NCBI GenBank assembly: GCA_948567375.1
Contig: OX419757.1
Location: 8,694,974 to 8,758,973, forward strand
From: Lunularia cruciata
Taxonomy: Eukaryota; Streptophyta; Marchantiopsida; Lunulariales; Lunulariaceae
Direction of reading: 5' to 3'
DNA: 64,000 nt
Shown here: positions 33,999 through 46,974 of the stretch, piece by piece
Layout of the letters: every line of letters starts with the position of its first letter
Numbering within the stretch: the stretch's first letter is position 1
Made by a program: the position numbers and the translations under genes
The notes under the pieces: model-generated
The model's database searches: none
The model's input: only the letters and a program-made list of their open reading frames with translations
Told to the model about the DNA's origin: nothing

Positions 33999-35640
33999 TG
34001 TCTTCCAACCTCTCCTCTTTGTGGATCCAACTCCATTGATGATCCTCTAGGCTTTGGAGCATGTATTGCACTCCTAGTCACTACAGTAGAGACATCTACC
34101 TATGTTGCACCGCACATGAAATCTAAGGCATCTTTATCACCAACATATGAGGTGGAAGCCTCAACACCTAAATCTGATCACCTCTGAGCTATGGCCATGC
34201 TAGCAAATCTTTGCTCCAACTACTTAATGCGAGTAGCCATGGCTATATCAGAAGTAAGGGTAGGTATTGCACCTCTATTAAGTGTGGATCCTCTACCACC
34301 TTGTCTTCCATGACCTGGAGCTCCTCTACCACATGCCATAACAGCCCTATCACTTGGTAACTCTAGGTTTTGGTCAAAGCACAAGTCACTATTGTGACCA
34401 AATCTATGGCAATGCTCACACTATCTCTATGCTGGTTGTGATGCACTAGAGGTATTAGGTCCACTCTCTAAGAGCACTCTCTCTTGTGATGAGGTCCACC
34501 ACAAGTCCAACAAGCAACACCACCACTCACTAGCTACTGTTGACCTAAAATGAAGGTAAGGGTCTAGCAACACTAGGCCCTCCACTTGCTCCATAGGGTC
34601 TAGGCTATCCACCATATCCTTAGAAACCAACATGGTGTGGTGCACTCTATAGTGTTCCAGAAGAAGTAACTATTGTGGATGAGGTCTCCCTACTAAATTT
34701 AGATGTCACTACTCTCTACTCCACCATGTTGAGCTCAATATGCTCAGCCAAACCAAAGACCATTGCCAAAGTAGGCAAAGTAGCCTATAACAATGTAGCA
34801 TCACGGACTCTACGTTGCAACTCATTGTTCAGTATCCCATACCAAAATTGGATTGCCTGGGCCTTAGTAACTCCTTGAGTAAAACTAATCAACCATCTCA
34901 TGCAAGTATATGCCTTGTGTAGGCTCTCTCTAGCCTTCTACTAGAACTCTTGCAAGCTCCTTAGCTTATTAGTCCGCACTCTCTAGTAGTTCTGGCTCAA
35001 ACACTAGAAGAACTCCACCATAGGGTAAAACTTTGGTACTACACCACCTCTTGTAGTAGTACCTTCACTTGTAGTAGCACCATCTCCAAGAGATCCACCA
35101 ATGCTACTAGAGCTCAAACTCGTGAGTACAACCAATCTACCCCTAGAAACTAAGCTTGAAGTAATAGAGACATAGTTTAGAGACCAATATTGTCTCCATA
35201 GCTCAATCTCCTCCAGGTGAGCTCTCCTGAACTCATGGTAGTTGTCCATTGACGGACCTTCCAAATGCTGAAACAACCCTTTCCATGCCATGAAGGGTGT
35301 GAACAAAGTTGGGTTATGCATCTATTGCTGATCACACCAACTATCAAACTCATGGACAAAGTCATCCAACTCAATGGTGCCTATTGTACCAGAGTAATGC
35401 ATGGAGCCTTTGGAGACCCCATAGATCTCATCCATGTCCCACAACAATGGTGCAAACACAACAAGTGCACTCTCAACTAGGTTATCTCTATGTCAAACTC
35501 CAACTCATAGTCAATCTCCTCCCTCATTGGGACCTAAGATATAGACTGATACCAAGTGCCACTCTGAGTAACCCATTATGTACGTAATGCTATCTCCTCC
35601 GGAATTCCCAAAGAACTCTATCGGGACAAAGTGACCAAGA
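33999..35640 (-). pseudogene. PHD-gypsy family Gag, broken
   Basis: Gag of the older minus-strand element, now cut off from its pol by copy A. Reading from about 35,380 down: FTPFMAWKGLFQHLEG, WRQYWSLNYVSI, a Ser/Gly/Thr-rich linker, then (frames pieced together by eye) a region like ARESLHKAYTCMRWLISF and FWYGILNNELQRRVRDA, and a knuckle CEHCHRFGHNSDLC at 34379-34420. The frame continues across the copy A insertion into LPQSFMLFEALQ at 26.1 kb. There are several stops. The knuckle and a capsid-like helical region make Gag likely; the N-terminal boundary is unclear. Confidence 0.7.
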
Positions 35641-36570
35641 ATTGCAACCCACAATTGTAACTTCCATAAGTACCCCACCAAGTGCCAACACCTCCAATTG
35701 CCAACACCACCAACTAAATATCATTGACTAATGTAGCTCTAACTATGACAACTACACCAGGAGAAAGTGCAACTTGTAACTTGCCATCACAACATACACT
35801 CTCACGGTCTATAGGTCATCACCTCATTGGAGAGAAACACAAGTAGTTTGACTTGTCATCATTCCAACCTCACTACCAAGAACACACCAGAGCACCAACG
35901 GTCTAAATTCAGAGTACCTCACACAAACACGGTGCACAAATAGGAAGTAGAGAATGGAGGGGATCCAATCATAAGAAGGTTAAACAAAAACCCTCCATCT
36001 AATAAATCAACACTAGACTAACTTTGCCACCATTTGGCATTTGACATAATCAGAGTACCTATCTACTTCTTGAGCTATGAGGATCACCAAAGAATGAGAT
36101 CAAAGTTCTTCTCGCCAAAATCTGATGTAAACACTTCAAAAAATTTGATGTAAATTTGACATAAATCCATAAGCTAAATCCTCCGCTAACTCTTCCCTTG
36201 AGCCAAATTAGAAAACTTGGTTTTGTCCAATCTCTAATTCACGGGAGTGGGTTCCCAACTCCCTCTTCAGTTTCACTTTTTGAGCTCAACTCACACCAGA
36301 TTGGTCTTGTGTTCACCTCTTGAGCTCAAAATCACAACTACCATTTGAAATTGACTCTCTCTTGCTCCAAAGTTGGCCAGCACTCCCGACACAATCACTC
36401 CCAGTGAAATCAGAACTATGATCAAGGTACCACAATCCACCAAGCTTGGAGGTACCACCACCACCACCACCCTTAGTTTAGCATTTGTAAATCAATACAA
36501 TTACATGCTCTTTGTGTCTACATAATGAAGTCCAAATTGTAAAGTGAACTTCATGTGCTTCATAATTCTT
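35641..36570 (-). other. PHD-gypsy leader region
   Basis: Noncoding sequence between the family's 5' LTR and gag. A CCACCA/GGTGGT short repeat lies at about 36,455-36,475. No primer-binding site could be named, and the LTR end is uncertain. Confidence 0.45.
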
Positions 36571-36589
36571 GTCATGCATATACACATTG

Positions 36590-37123
36590 CTACACAACAT
36601 ACATTGTTATGAACATCACACACTATAGAAGCACAACTCATATATAAGTCATACATGGAATCTATAATGTCACAATAATCAGTTTGGTTACATAACTTGA
36701 ATCACACTCAATTAGATCAGTACTTGATCTATCACTCAATGATCTTTCAACAATTAGGCATTGATTACAGTCAAGCCACACCCACTCTAGCTAAGAGACT
36801 CTAGGTGATGCTCACTAGCTTTTTGTCCACTCTAGCCAAGAACTTGAAGGCTCAACAACATAGAAGTAATCTCTCTAGAGCTGCACTCCCAAGGTATACT
36901 CCTGATTTTGACCTAGGTCTCACACCAACGGTCCTACTGATGACACACCCAACAATGCAAACAATGCAAGTGACGGTGGGCCCTACCATGTAGTTAGTAT
37001 CCAAAACACAAAATCTGACTGATGGAAAGTAGTCTATGAGTAATCACTAAAATACCTCTCACTACTATCACTACTACTCTAGTGTCCAAGCAATCTAGCT
37101 CCAAAGCTACAAATGGTGTGACA
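36590..37123 (-). repeat. PHD-gypsy 5' LTR (segments B-A)
   Basis: Read on the minus strand it starts TGTCACACCATTTGTAG and ends near GCATGACA. It is collinear with 21,707-22,240 and clearly diverged. Its outer edge abuts the truncated LTR of copy B at 37123/37124. Confidence 0.7.
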
Positions 37124-37256
37124 TCTTAACTATGACTAACTTAAGCTAATCATGACTTATGTAGAATCATCCTTTATCTCTATATAAGTAATATCTCTCA
37201 AGTACTTATAAAACTAAATATTGCAATAACACATACATGGACAAATGGGTGTTACA
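37124..37256 (-). repeat. Copy B 3' LTR fragment
   Basis: This matches the last ~130 bp of the LTR as read on the plus strand (CTATGACTAAC...GGGTGTTACA). The rest of the LTR is missing. Confidence 0.9.
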
Positions 37257-40200
37257 TTTACTCCCGGACTAAGATTTCACTTTGTCCTTGGAGTGAAAGC
37301 CTCTTTGCCTTCTATGATACATCTTCAACTTATCATAGTTAATTCTATCAAAGTGTTTTCCTCCTAACTCCTTGAGATCATAGTTGTAATTGCTCCATAC
37401 CTTCTCCACTATGAAAGGTCCAAAGTACTTAGGCAAAAACTTTTTCTACACGCTCTTGAATCAAATAGAATCAAACAAATTACCCAATCACCTTCTTTAA
37501 AGAGCCCCACCTTCTTCTTGCCTTGCCTCTTGTTGTAGCTCTCCTTTCAGTTCCTTTGGGCTTGCTCCCCTCAAACCATAGTAATTGCTTTTGCCTCTTC
37601 CAATTCCATGACTTAATCCTTCTTTGACTTCTTTGCATCACCTCCTTGTTTTTTCTTCAATCTCCTATGAATGCTTTGGAAGTTAGGAAGATCAAAGTGA
37701 ATAGGTAAGGTAGACTCAAAACCATATACCAAATGAAATAGAGAATATTTGGTTGAAGTTTTCATGATTGTCCTATACTCCCACAAAAAAGCACTCCCTG
37801 CATGAATACTCTTGTCCTAATGATGTTTAGCCTCCTCTATTTCTGCATCTTTGTCCAACATCATGTACAAGGTTTGATTGGTTCTCTTTGCTAAGCCATT
37901 GAAATTTGGCTTATCGGATGTAGTTACTCTATATGTGATAGAGAAATGTTGTAGCATAGCTATAGTGATGCTCCTTATAAACTCTCCTCCTCTATCAAAA
38001 CCAACTCCAAAGTGCACCCAAACCTAGTGGTATTGCATTCATAAAGAAATCTACCAAATTCATATTCATTCTTAACCCTCAATGGTCTAGCCTCAACCCA
38101 CTTGGTAAGGTAATCAATAATTACCAATGTACTGATTGTTCCTTGGGGTTCTTTTGAGAGGACCTACAAAGTCAATTCCCCACTTCTCAAAAGGTTCTAA
38201 AAATAGAATTGATCTAAGAGGAAGAGTGGAAGTAGAATTTCTAGCAAAAACTTGACAAAAATTACAAGTTTTTCAATAATCAAGACAATCCTTGAAAATC
38301 CTCCTCCAATAGATCTTCATCTAGAATCTTAAAATCAATCACTTTTCTTGCAAATTGTCCCTCACGTACTAAATCTTCATGAAACTCCTTTATGAGTAAG
38401 ATAGACTCCTGCTTGCCCATTGCTCTTTGAAGTAGACCATCTGCTCCTTGGTGAAAAAAGATAACCTCCACTTTTGTGTAAGGTCTAGATTTTGTTGCAA
38501 GGGCCTTCCTCTTCCTAGCATGCATCCCTTTTGGATAGTTACCTCTTGTAACAAAGTCCACAATCTCCTTGTACTCCATTGGAACCTCTGAATGATTGAG
38601 ATTATCATGAGCTCCTCATGCAGGAAGGAATCATCCATTAGTTCAACTCCATCATGATCATAAGCCTCAGATAACAAATCAACATTTGCATGTTTCTTCC
38701 TTGGTCTATCCTTAATGGTGTAGTCATACTCAAACAAGAGTATCATTCACATTGCTAGCCTCCCTTCCACACAAGGTTTATTAAAGATGTACTTCAAAGC
38801 CTTGTGATCTATGAAAATGGTGGTGTTCCTTCTAATTAAGTAGTGGCTAAACTTCTTGAGACTAAAGATCACTACCAACACTTCTCTCTCCATGATTGAA
38901 TAGTCCTTTTTTGCTGAAACCATCTACCTACTAGCATAAGCTATTGGATGATCATGCCCATCTTGGTCTAATTGACTATGAGTGCATCTTATAGCTACAT
39001 TGGAAGCATCAATGTAGAGGAAAAAAGGCTTACTACAATCAAGTTTAGCAAGAATTAGAGCCACAACAAGGGATTACTTGAGATCCTCAAAAGCTTTGAG
39101 AGTTTCCTTGTCCTCCAAATTCACCATGTTTTCTACACCTTTCTTCATGTAGGTGGAAAATGTATAAGCCTTGTTGGAAAATGAGAAGATAAACCTCCTA
39201 TAGTATCCAACCATCCCCAAGAATTGGCATAACTTTGTCAAGCTTGAAGGGAATAGAAGGTATGAGATTTTCCTCACTTGCTCAAGATCAATTGCTATTC
39301 CATCCTTGGAAGTGATATGTGCTAAAAGAAGACCTTTTTCACAACCAAAAATTCACTTCTTTGGGTTGAGTGATGCATTTGATTCATCTAAGCATTTCAA
39401 GACTTGATCAAGTGCTCAAAGTCCTCTTCCTTACTCTTATAAACACAAGAATCATCAATGAAATCTCTCACAAATTTTCCAATGAAAGGTTGAAATACCT
39501 TGTTTATGAACCATTGGAATGTGGTTGGATCATTGCAAAGTCCAAAAGGCATGACCTTGAAAGCATAAGTCTCCAAGGTGTGGTGAATGTGGTGAGTTTT
39601 TGATGCTTTGGTGAAATCTTGATTTGGTTATACCCACTATAACCATCTCCAAAATTGTACTTCTCATGACATGCAACCTCATCCAAGATCTTATCAATGA
39701 ATGACAAAGAGTAATGGTCCTTCTTAATAATACCATTGAACTTCTTGTAATCCACATATACCCAAAGCTTGCCATTCTTTTTCTTCACAATCACAATTGG
39801 AGACACCTATTCTGAATTCTCTATCTCAAAGATAAATTTGGTCTCCTTGACCTTATCAATCTCTTCCTTCACAACCAAAGCTATTGGTGGACTAATGCTA
39901 CATTGCTTTTGATGGACTAGTCTTGCATGTGATTCCACCTGTATCTTGTGTTCCTCCAAGATGACTTCCTATAGATCCTTGTTATTGCAAGCAAACACAT
40001 GGATGAACCTTTGGGAAATCTCCTTAAATCTCACCTTGTTCTCCTTGGTAACATTTGACCATACTTGAGGGTAAATAACCTCCTCTTTATCTCCTCAAGT
40101 GTCATGGGTCTTTATTTGGGTCCTTCAAAACCTCTGGCTTAGGTGCAAAATCCATAGCATACAAGGGATACACATTTGACTCAGATTTAGATTCATCTTC

Positions 40201-42150
40201 CTCTATGGAAGTCTCTTCTTCCATGCTTGTGTCCACACTTGAAGCTCTTTCTTATGAATCTGATTTCCAATAATTAAAAGATAGTGTATTTGAATGTGAA
40301 GTGTTGGTGGTGTTAGTCACAAGAATTTTAACTCAATGGTTTGATGACCCAATCCTCAATTACCCTTTGTGCCATCAATCAATTGTTCATGCTACTCTCA
40401 ACCATGGCCTTCCAAGAAGCAAATCATAGCTTGAATCCTTCAAGACTTAGAAATTCATGAGATTTTGAACTCCCATAACTAAAACTATCACTTTATTCAT
40501 CACCTTATTGGTCAAACTTGTTGCTTTTTTGTCATGCTCACCACAAATCTTGAAGGTCTAGAGGGTATCATACCCAACTTCTTCATCAACCTCTCTAACA
40601 TGGCAATCATTGTAAATCTTCCATCAACAAGTGCATCCTTGATATTGTGACAATTCACTCTCACATCAATATTAGAAGCATATTCACAAGCCTCCCATGG
40701 TGTTGGTTTGGCATCCACAAGCCCCATTGATACTATAGCTTTCTTTTTTGCTTCCTTTTTCCTCTTTCTCCTTGTAGAACTCAAACCACTTCTAAGCTTC
40801 TTTCTCAAGATAGGATTCAAATCAATTAGTTGGCCCACTATGATATTAACCTTGTGATTACCAACATCTTCCAACACATTATAGTTCCATTGTTACTTTG
40901 AGATCAAGAAGTCCTTCACCTCTAACTTCTTCCTTTGAGTCTTTGTTGTTGATGGTTTTGAGGTGCTAGTGCAAGTGCTCCTAGTAGTTATAGGAGTATT
41001 CTTGCTAGGAGTAAATCCTTAAGAAGAGTGTACATTCTCTGCAAAATAAGCTCTCTTCTACTCTTGTACCAAAAGATCCAAATGAAGACCTTTGGAGTTT
41101 GAGCACTCACCTTTCTCATACTTGCTCTCAACCACATCTATGGGTGTTATCCCTTATCTTTTTTTGGATTAGGAGCCACTTGGGTTTCACTACCTCTTTC
41201 TTTCCCTTTATTGGCTACCTCATAACCCGTTCCTCCATGGTAAGTAGAATTTGGGCAATTCTTTTGGATGTGACCACTTCTTCCATAAAAAAACAATATC
41301 TATCATTGAAATTGTTGGTTGGCCTCTTTTATATGGATATATTCCATAACTCTTAGGCCCTCTCCCAAAATTTTGATTCACCTCTCTCTTCTCCCATAGT
41401 TGCACTACATTGATCTTGAGATCTGCAAGTTATTCTATGATGGTTAAAGTGGATCTTTTGGTAGAGGTGCAAGAACCGGAGCAACTACTACTTGTGGTGC
41501 ATCCCTTGCCACCAAAGTATCAAAAGTTCTACCATACTTGTAGTCTTGAGGAGGATGCACAACCTCCTTATCCACCAAATCACTCTCATCTCCTTCCAAA
41601 CTCTCCTCCATATGTATTGCAATCTTGATAGTTTTAATCTCTTGGAAGAAGGTTTCTCATATCTCACCTTGCTTTTAATATATGGTCTCAACTCTCCCAC
41701 AAAATTCTTGGTGAGTATGGCTTCTATGCCAATCATAGTAGTCTCTACATCATCCCTATTCTTACTCAACACTGTGCAAAACTTGGACTCTAACTTCTCT
41801 ACTCTTTCTACATAGACTCTCTCTTTTTACAAAGACTCACTTTCTCTCTATCTCCTTGTTTGAGGAAGGTAATCTCACTCATCAATCTCTCATAACTCTC
41901 ATATGGAAGATAGCTGTCAATGAGTGCTAAACTCAAACTTTCCCAAGACCTTTCTTGCCTATCTCTCCTCTCTCTCTTTTGGTATTTTGATGCATACCAT
42001 GTAAGGGCTACATCCACAAAGAAATTTGGTAATAGTGAGTTCCATTCATTCTCCTCTCATTGTTTTCTATGCAAGCTCACTTGAAGTCTCTCAAAAAGAC
42101 CTCCACATCTTCTCCATCCTTGCCAAAGAAACCTAGAAATTTCCCCATCT
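37257..42150 (-). pseudogene. Copy B gag-pol remnants
   Basis: The reading is broken into many frames. From high to low coordinates: Gag (ALTWYASKYQKRERR, about 42,000; a damaged nucleocapsid near 41,300), protease-region relic (DALVDGRF where copy A has VDGGS, about 40,620), TAG at 39807-39809 in the same place as in copy A, RT (VIVKKKNGKLWVYVDYK; GDGYSGYNQIKISP), the thumb (QFLGMVGYYRRFI, about 39,200), an RNase H relic, and integrase pieces (FDRGGEFIRSITIAML and a SNPNxNGLA-like ERTNQ block, about 37,880-38,010). It cannot encode a working protein. Confidence 0.87.
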
Positions 42151-42384
42151 TAACCCCTCATTATCTTTCTCTTTCCTCTCAATCTATTCTTTTATTTTAT
42201 TTTCTCTCACTTTATAACTAACAAATTATATACATGATTAACACCATTTGAGAGAAATCCACCCCAAGGAACACAAAAATTTTAGGTTTCTCCAAGATTT
42301 CTATACTAACATCAAATCCTAGAGTGCATATTAATCAAACTCTCATTGATAGTTTATCCATAAGTTGAAAGGTTATCTCCATTA

Positions 42385-42860
42385 CTAATCTTGAGAACTA
42401 GTTGATGAAGGTAGTAATTTCTCTATAGTTGTACTCAGACTCTCTCCAATATCTTTCACCAAAGTCTCCAAAAGTAATTTTACTCCACTACACTCATGTC
42501 CTTTTAGAAGTCCTTCCACTCCACAAACCTCACACAACTCCTTCATCTTAGGTCTTCTCCCTCCCAATCTTGGTCAAGAAGGTCCAACATGCAATCCCAA
42601 GTCAAGTAAGCTTCTCCTTTCCTTTAATCTCTTGTTTTCAAAGGTCAATGGATATGAAATTGGCTTATGTCCCTTCTCTATACATAAAAAACACTTAGAA
42701 TCACTCATTTTTCCAAGTAATGTATGTTTTTAGATCTTCTCAACACTCTCTTCAAATTATATTCTAAACTCCCTTTTCTCCAAATCAACCCTTACAATCA
42801 CAACAAACCCTTGGGGAACTTTGCATAGCCTCAAATTCCACTTTTGGTGACATTCTATGC
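42385..42860 (-). pseudogene. Copy B relic of the extra zinc-knuckle ORF
   Basis: This is collinear with the copy A ORF at 31973-32446. The start ATG is ATA, the knuckle reads CFLCIEKGHKPISY with its last Cys lost, and stops occur, while CEVCGVEGLLKGH and the leucine-rich end are kept over the last 60 codons. Confidence 0.8.
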
Positions 42861-43297
42861 TCCCAAGATGCATCTAAACACTCAAGCATGCTTTTGATTG
42901 TTCTCACACTCATCATGCATGAGATCTCAACTCTGCAAAATTGACCCCTCCTCGCAATATCATTAAATAATCCAAATTATACTTTGTGAAAATTTCAAGT
43001 CTAGATCTCAAACTTGAGGTTTTTGCCCAAAATCATTATAATCCCCAAAATCTACAATACACCTCACACAATATCTCCAAATCCTCTTGTATGTACAAGA
43101 TCTACAATATCATCTCAAAGATATCATAGTTAACTACAAGGAACACAAGTGGATCTTAGTTCTATAACATAAGTTAAACTCTTCCCTTGCCCAATTTTCT
43201 CTCCAAGTGAGCTCTCATAGCTTACTTCTATCTAATATAGAATTGTACATGGAAGATTATCTTGCCTTCTAGACAATTTTGGTAACATAACCAAAAA

Positions 43298-43985
43298 TAT
43301 AAGCCAATTTGTCTCTGACTCAAGATGAACCTCAAATGGCTACATGGTAGCACACCATGGACTAAGAAGGCAAGGATCCCCAACTCCATTATACTCCTCC
43401 AAGGCTAATGCTCCAAGACTCAGACCATTACTCACTAGAGAACTCAATAAGAGTGAGATAGTTGCAAATGAAAGGATGATGAATACCTCATAACCCTTAG
43501 TTTATATACTTCTAAAATAGTTATGTACCAAAGTTATTAATTATTGGAATAACTCAAGTTATTAGGCTAAAATTCAAATAAAGTCTAAAGTCTAAAGGAA
43601 TATCCATATTCATAGGAATATTCTCCTAAGCATATGGTCTTATCTTGACCTAACCACTAAGTCAAAAATTCCTTCACCATGGGCTATCCTTGAACTATAG
43701 AAGAACCCACATCAAAAAGGCTTTTTGGTCCAAGAGTTCTCAATTCTTTCCTCAAAGCCAAATACCTAGGAATACTACCAAGTCAATACACTAGAATTCA
43801 CAATAGTGATGCATATTTTTTCCACTTCCTCTACTGTAAGGTCCCCTCTATCTTAGCTATGACTAACTTTAGCTAATCATGATTGTAGAACCATCCTTTA
43901 TCTTTATATAAATAATTTCTCTCAAGTACTTATAATACAAAACTAAATCTTGTAATAGCACATACATGCACAAATGGGTGTTGCA
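43298..43985 (-). repeat. Copy B 5' LTR
   Basis: 688 bp, collinear with the copy A LTRs but visibly more diverged. Its terminal bases have decayed from TGTGAGCC to TATAAGCC (plus-strand view). Confidence 0.92.
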
Positions 43986-45725
43986 AGTCTTGCACCTATG
44001 CTAGCATACATGGAGAGAACAAGCTTTCTTGTACCTTTGGATTCTATTAATAGAGGCATGAAGAAGAGACTTCAAGAAGAGTGGATTTGTGGATACTTTG
44101 ATCAGATCCAATCCAATATCTGGAGTATGCAAAGAAACCTCATACCTGGCCGCACACAAAGAGACACTAAAAGGGGGTTTGAGAGACCATGGAAATTCTA
44201 GAGGATTGTTGGCAAAGATTGTGTATGACTTAAGATCATGTAGTTTTCCGAGCAGCTGTTTATTGTAAGGTCCTTGCCCAATATATCATTGCATGGCTTG
44301 AGGTTACATCACAAAGGTGAATGCTTTATGTCCCTTTCACCAAGAAATCAAGTGCATGCACTTCAATTACCTCCAACAACAAGTTAGTATTTGGGATGTC
44401 ATCTAGTAAGAGCTCTAAGGTTGGCCCTTATATATGGTTTCAAAGAGATCTGAGAATCCATATTGCAGACCACTAGGCAAGAAACCAGATGGGAGCATTC
44501 TATACAATGCATAACAATTTCTTCCCCTATGCAATTAAGGGCAAAAAGAGGAGGTAACATTGGAAGGCTTGGCCAAAGTGCAAGGATTTAGAGGAGTGCT
44601 ATGTTGATGGTCAAAAGGAGGCCATGTCTCTCGATGGGAAATGTCATATATGGGACTATACCAAAGGCATGGGATAAAGAGTTGCTATAGGAACAACAAA
44701 CAATGGGAGATGTAGGAGAAGGATGTATTGTAGGATTTGACTGTACAAGATGTGCAGATAGAGTCAACCTATGAGCTTAGTAAGTTGAAGTATGAGATAA
44801 ATCTTCTATCGGATCTATATTAGTGTAGGACAAATCTAATACGAGATGAATCCTCTATGGGGTAGTACATTAGTAAAATAGTTAGATAGGCAATTAAGGC
44901 TAAGGGTGCATGCTAACTATGTCAAAGTTGTAATCTAGTAGGGATGATGAAGGGTAAGGAGGCAATTGGCATTGATGGTGGTAGCATAAGGAGAAGATGA
45001 TAGTCACAATAAAAGGACAATTAGGAGATAGAAAATTATTTTCAGGGTTAGGTTTACTAGTGCATAAGGGAGCTCATGCCACTTAGTAGGAGTTTTTCCT
45101 CTCTACTTTGTAGTCACTATTCATTGTGAACCCCTATAATCAGAAAGTGAGAGGGTGTGCTTCCTATTCTATTCTTTGAGTGAAACCCAACTTGATTGAG
45201 TCAAATGTTAGTAAGTCTATCAAGGAGCTTGTGTAATCACTAAGTCCACGGGGCAAAGCTTATACCAATTGTGGCTGTAAGAGTGATCAATGTGAATATC
45301 CATTGGTTGAACTAAGAAGGAAATATTATAAAGAAAATTCATTCTATCTATTTTGATATTTGAGTGTTGAGTCCCATTTCCAATTTATGAATATGTATTA
45401 TGTGTAGGGATTTTCCTATTGCATCCTTGTTTAGATTGTAGATTGTTTGAAGTATTGCCCATAGCCTCTTGTTACTTAACCAAAGGGTGACAACCAAGAA
45501 AGCCAAAAGGCTCACAAGAGGACAAACCTATGAGTTGATTCTTGGGTTAAGTATCCAAGGGTAAACTTTGCCCCTTAGTTGAGCTAGGATTGCTATGGGA
45601 TCTTTGCCCACATACAGGGAATTCTACCTGCAGATTACTATGTGATCTTTTGTATGTAGTGCATGATGGGATTTCCCCATACCTCCTCCATCCTATAGCA
45701 TCTCATACCTTAACTACAAGACTAG
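43986..45725. other. Unassigned repeat-like DNA
   Basis: No gene is recognised. A 75-codon frame at 43974-44201 begins inside the LTR and has no known domain. The composition resembles element interior, but I could not place it in any family. Confidence 0.4.
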
Positions 45726-46160
45726 ACTAACGCGTCAACAAGGTACAAGATATGAAGTACAAGGTATGAGAGATGAGATGAGATCCGTGTATGAGGAATA
45801 TATATGAGGTACAAGAAATGAATGAAAAGATACAAGTATGAGATTAGAGACAAGGTTTGAGTATGAGGTTGGAGACAAGGTATGTGTATGAGGTTCAAGG
45901 TGAGGTATGAGAGATGAAATACAAGGTGAGAGACAAGGTTTGAGTATAAGGTTGGGTATGAGTATGAGGAGTAAGAGGTTGGATAGAAGGTCTGAGTACA
46001 AGTACAAGGAGTATGATGCACACAAGGTCAGATAGAATGTTTGAGTATGAGTTCTGAGATGAGTACAAGTATGAGGAGCTCAAAGCTAGATAGAAGGTTG
46101 GAGTATGAGGTTTAAGAAGAGTACAAGTACAAAGAATACAAAGGATGGATAGAAGATATG
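45726..46160. repeat. Purine-rich imperfect minisatellite
   Basis: Imperfect short units built from GTATGAG, GTACAAG, GAGACAAG and AGGTTTGAG recur for over 400 bases, with purines strongly favoured on the plus strand. The open frames on its complement are a by-product of the repeat. Confidence 0.75.
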
Positions 46161-46164
46161 AGTA

Positions 46165-46217
46165 TGATATCTATATGATGATGTCTATGTCTATGATGTC
46201 TATGTCTATGTCTATAT
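46165..46217. repeat. TCTATG/TCTATATGA microsatellite
   Basis: Short tandem units of GTCTATG and CTATATGA directly follow the minisatellite. Confidence 0.85.
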
Positions 46218-46969
46218 GATATCTAAACCCTAAACTTCATATGGTTACTTTTGCTACAACCTTCTAAATGCTATGGTTTTGGTGTCAATGGAAAGCCACT
46301 TCTAACAAGATAAAGATTTTTTTTGTTTAATCACATAACAATAGAGATATCAACCCAAAAGTACATGCAAAAAAATTCCTCTTGAGAGATAACTCTTCAA
46401 AGTTAAAGGTTGATGGTGGCAAAGGTCCTTAGGCCACCATCCCCTTTGTACCTTGGCATACCCAAGGATGAAGCTAAATAGTACCACACTGAGTGGTTTC
46501 TTACCTAGACATAATAATATGCTTCTTTCTCCCTAACAAAAGTAGAAAATGGAACAACATTGCATTCTTGAGAAAAGGTGAGGCATTAGAGTAGATTGCA
46601 AATAAGAGATTGGTACAAACTTCTAATATGCTTTATCAACCTTCTTTGTAAATTCATTGACTCCTCCTCTTTAACCTTCAAGTTCTATTGGTCTTGAAGT
46701 ATGTAACACCTTCTTTGTAAATGCTCCATTTCACTTTGTAGATATTGGACATATCTATCCACTTGTTGAGGTTATGGTTTTTCCTATACTTGTAAATCTC
46801 CTTCTTCACTAGCTTTTGAGGGATCTAAAATATCTTTGAGTCCTTTATTTTGTTGAATAGCTTCCACCAACTACATACCATGACATACTTATTGTACTCA
46901 ATCTTCTTGAAAGTCCCTTTGCCTTTCTTCAAGGAGATGATTGAGATATGATATAATGATAGTACATCC
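46218..46969. other. Unassigned DNA before the chromovirus LTR
   Basis: Only short frames are present, with no recognised domain or repeat partner in the window. Confidence 0.4.
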
Positions 46970-46974
46970 ATATA

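Larger units (their letters stand above)
37124..43985 (-). mobile_element. Ty3/gypsy retrotransposon copy B, old and truncated
   Basis: Same family and orientation as copy A. The 5' LTR (43298-43985) is complete, but only the last 133 bp of the 3' LTR (37124-37256) remain, cut at the LTR of the PHD family. The order is 5' LTR, extra-ORF relic, gag, protease, RT, RNase H, integrase, all riddled with stops and indels. It is much more diverged than copy A. Confidence 0.9.

Noticed and set aside
45722..46083. Three overlapping minus-strand frames rich in Leu, Ser, Tyr and Pro
   Set aside because: They are a direct product of the purine-rich minisatellite on the other strand.
45726..46160. CRISPR-like array
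   Set aside because: The repeats are imperfect and irregularly spaced, and the window is clearly a eukaryotic nuclear genome with spliced genes.
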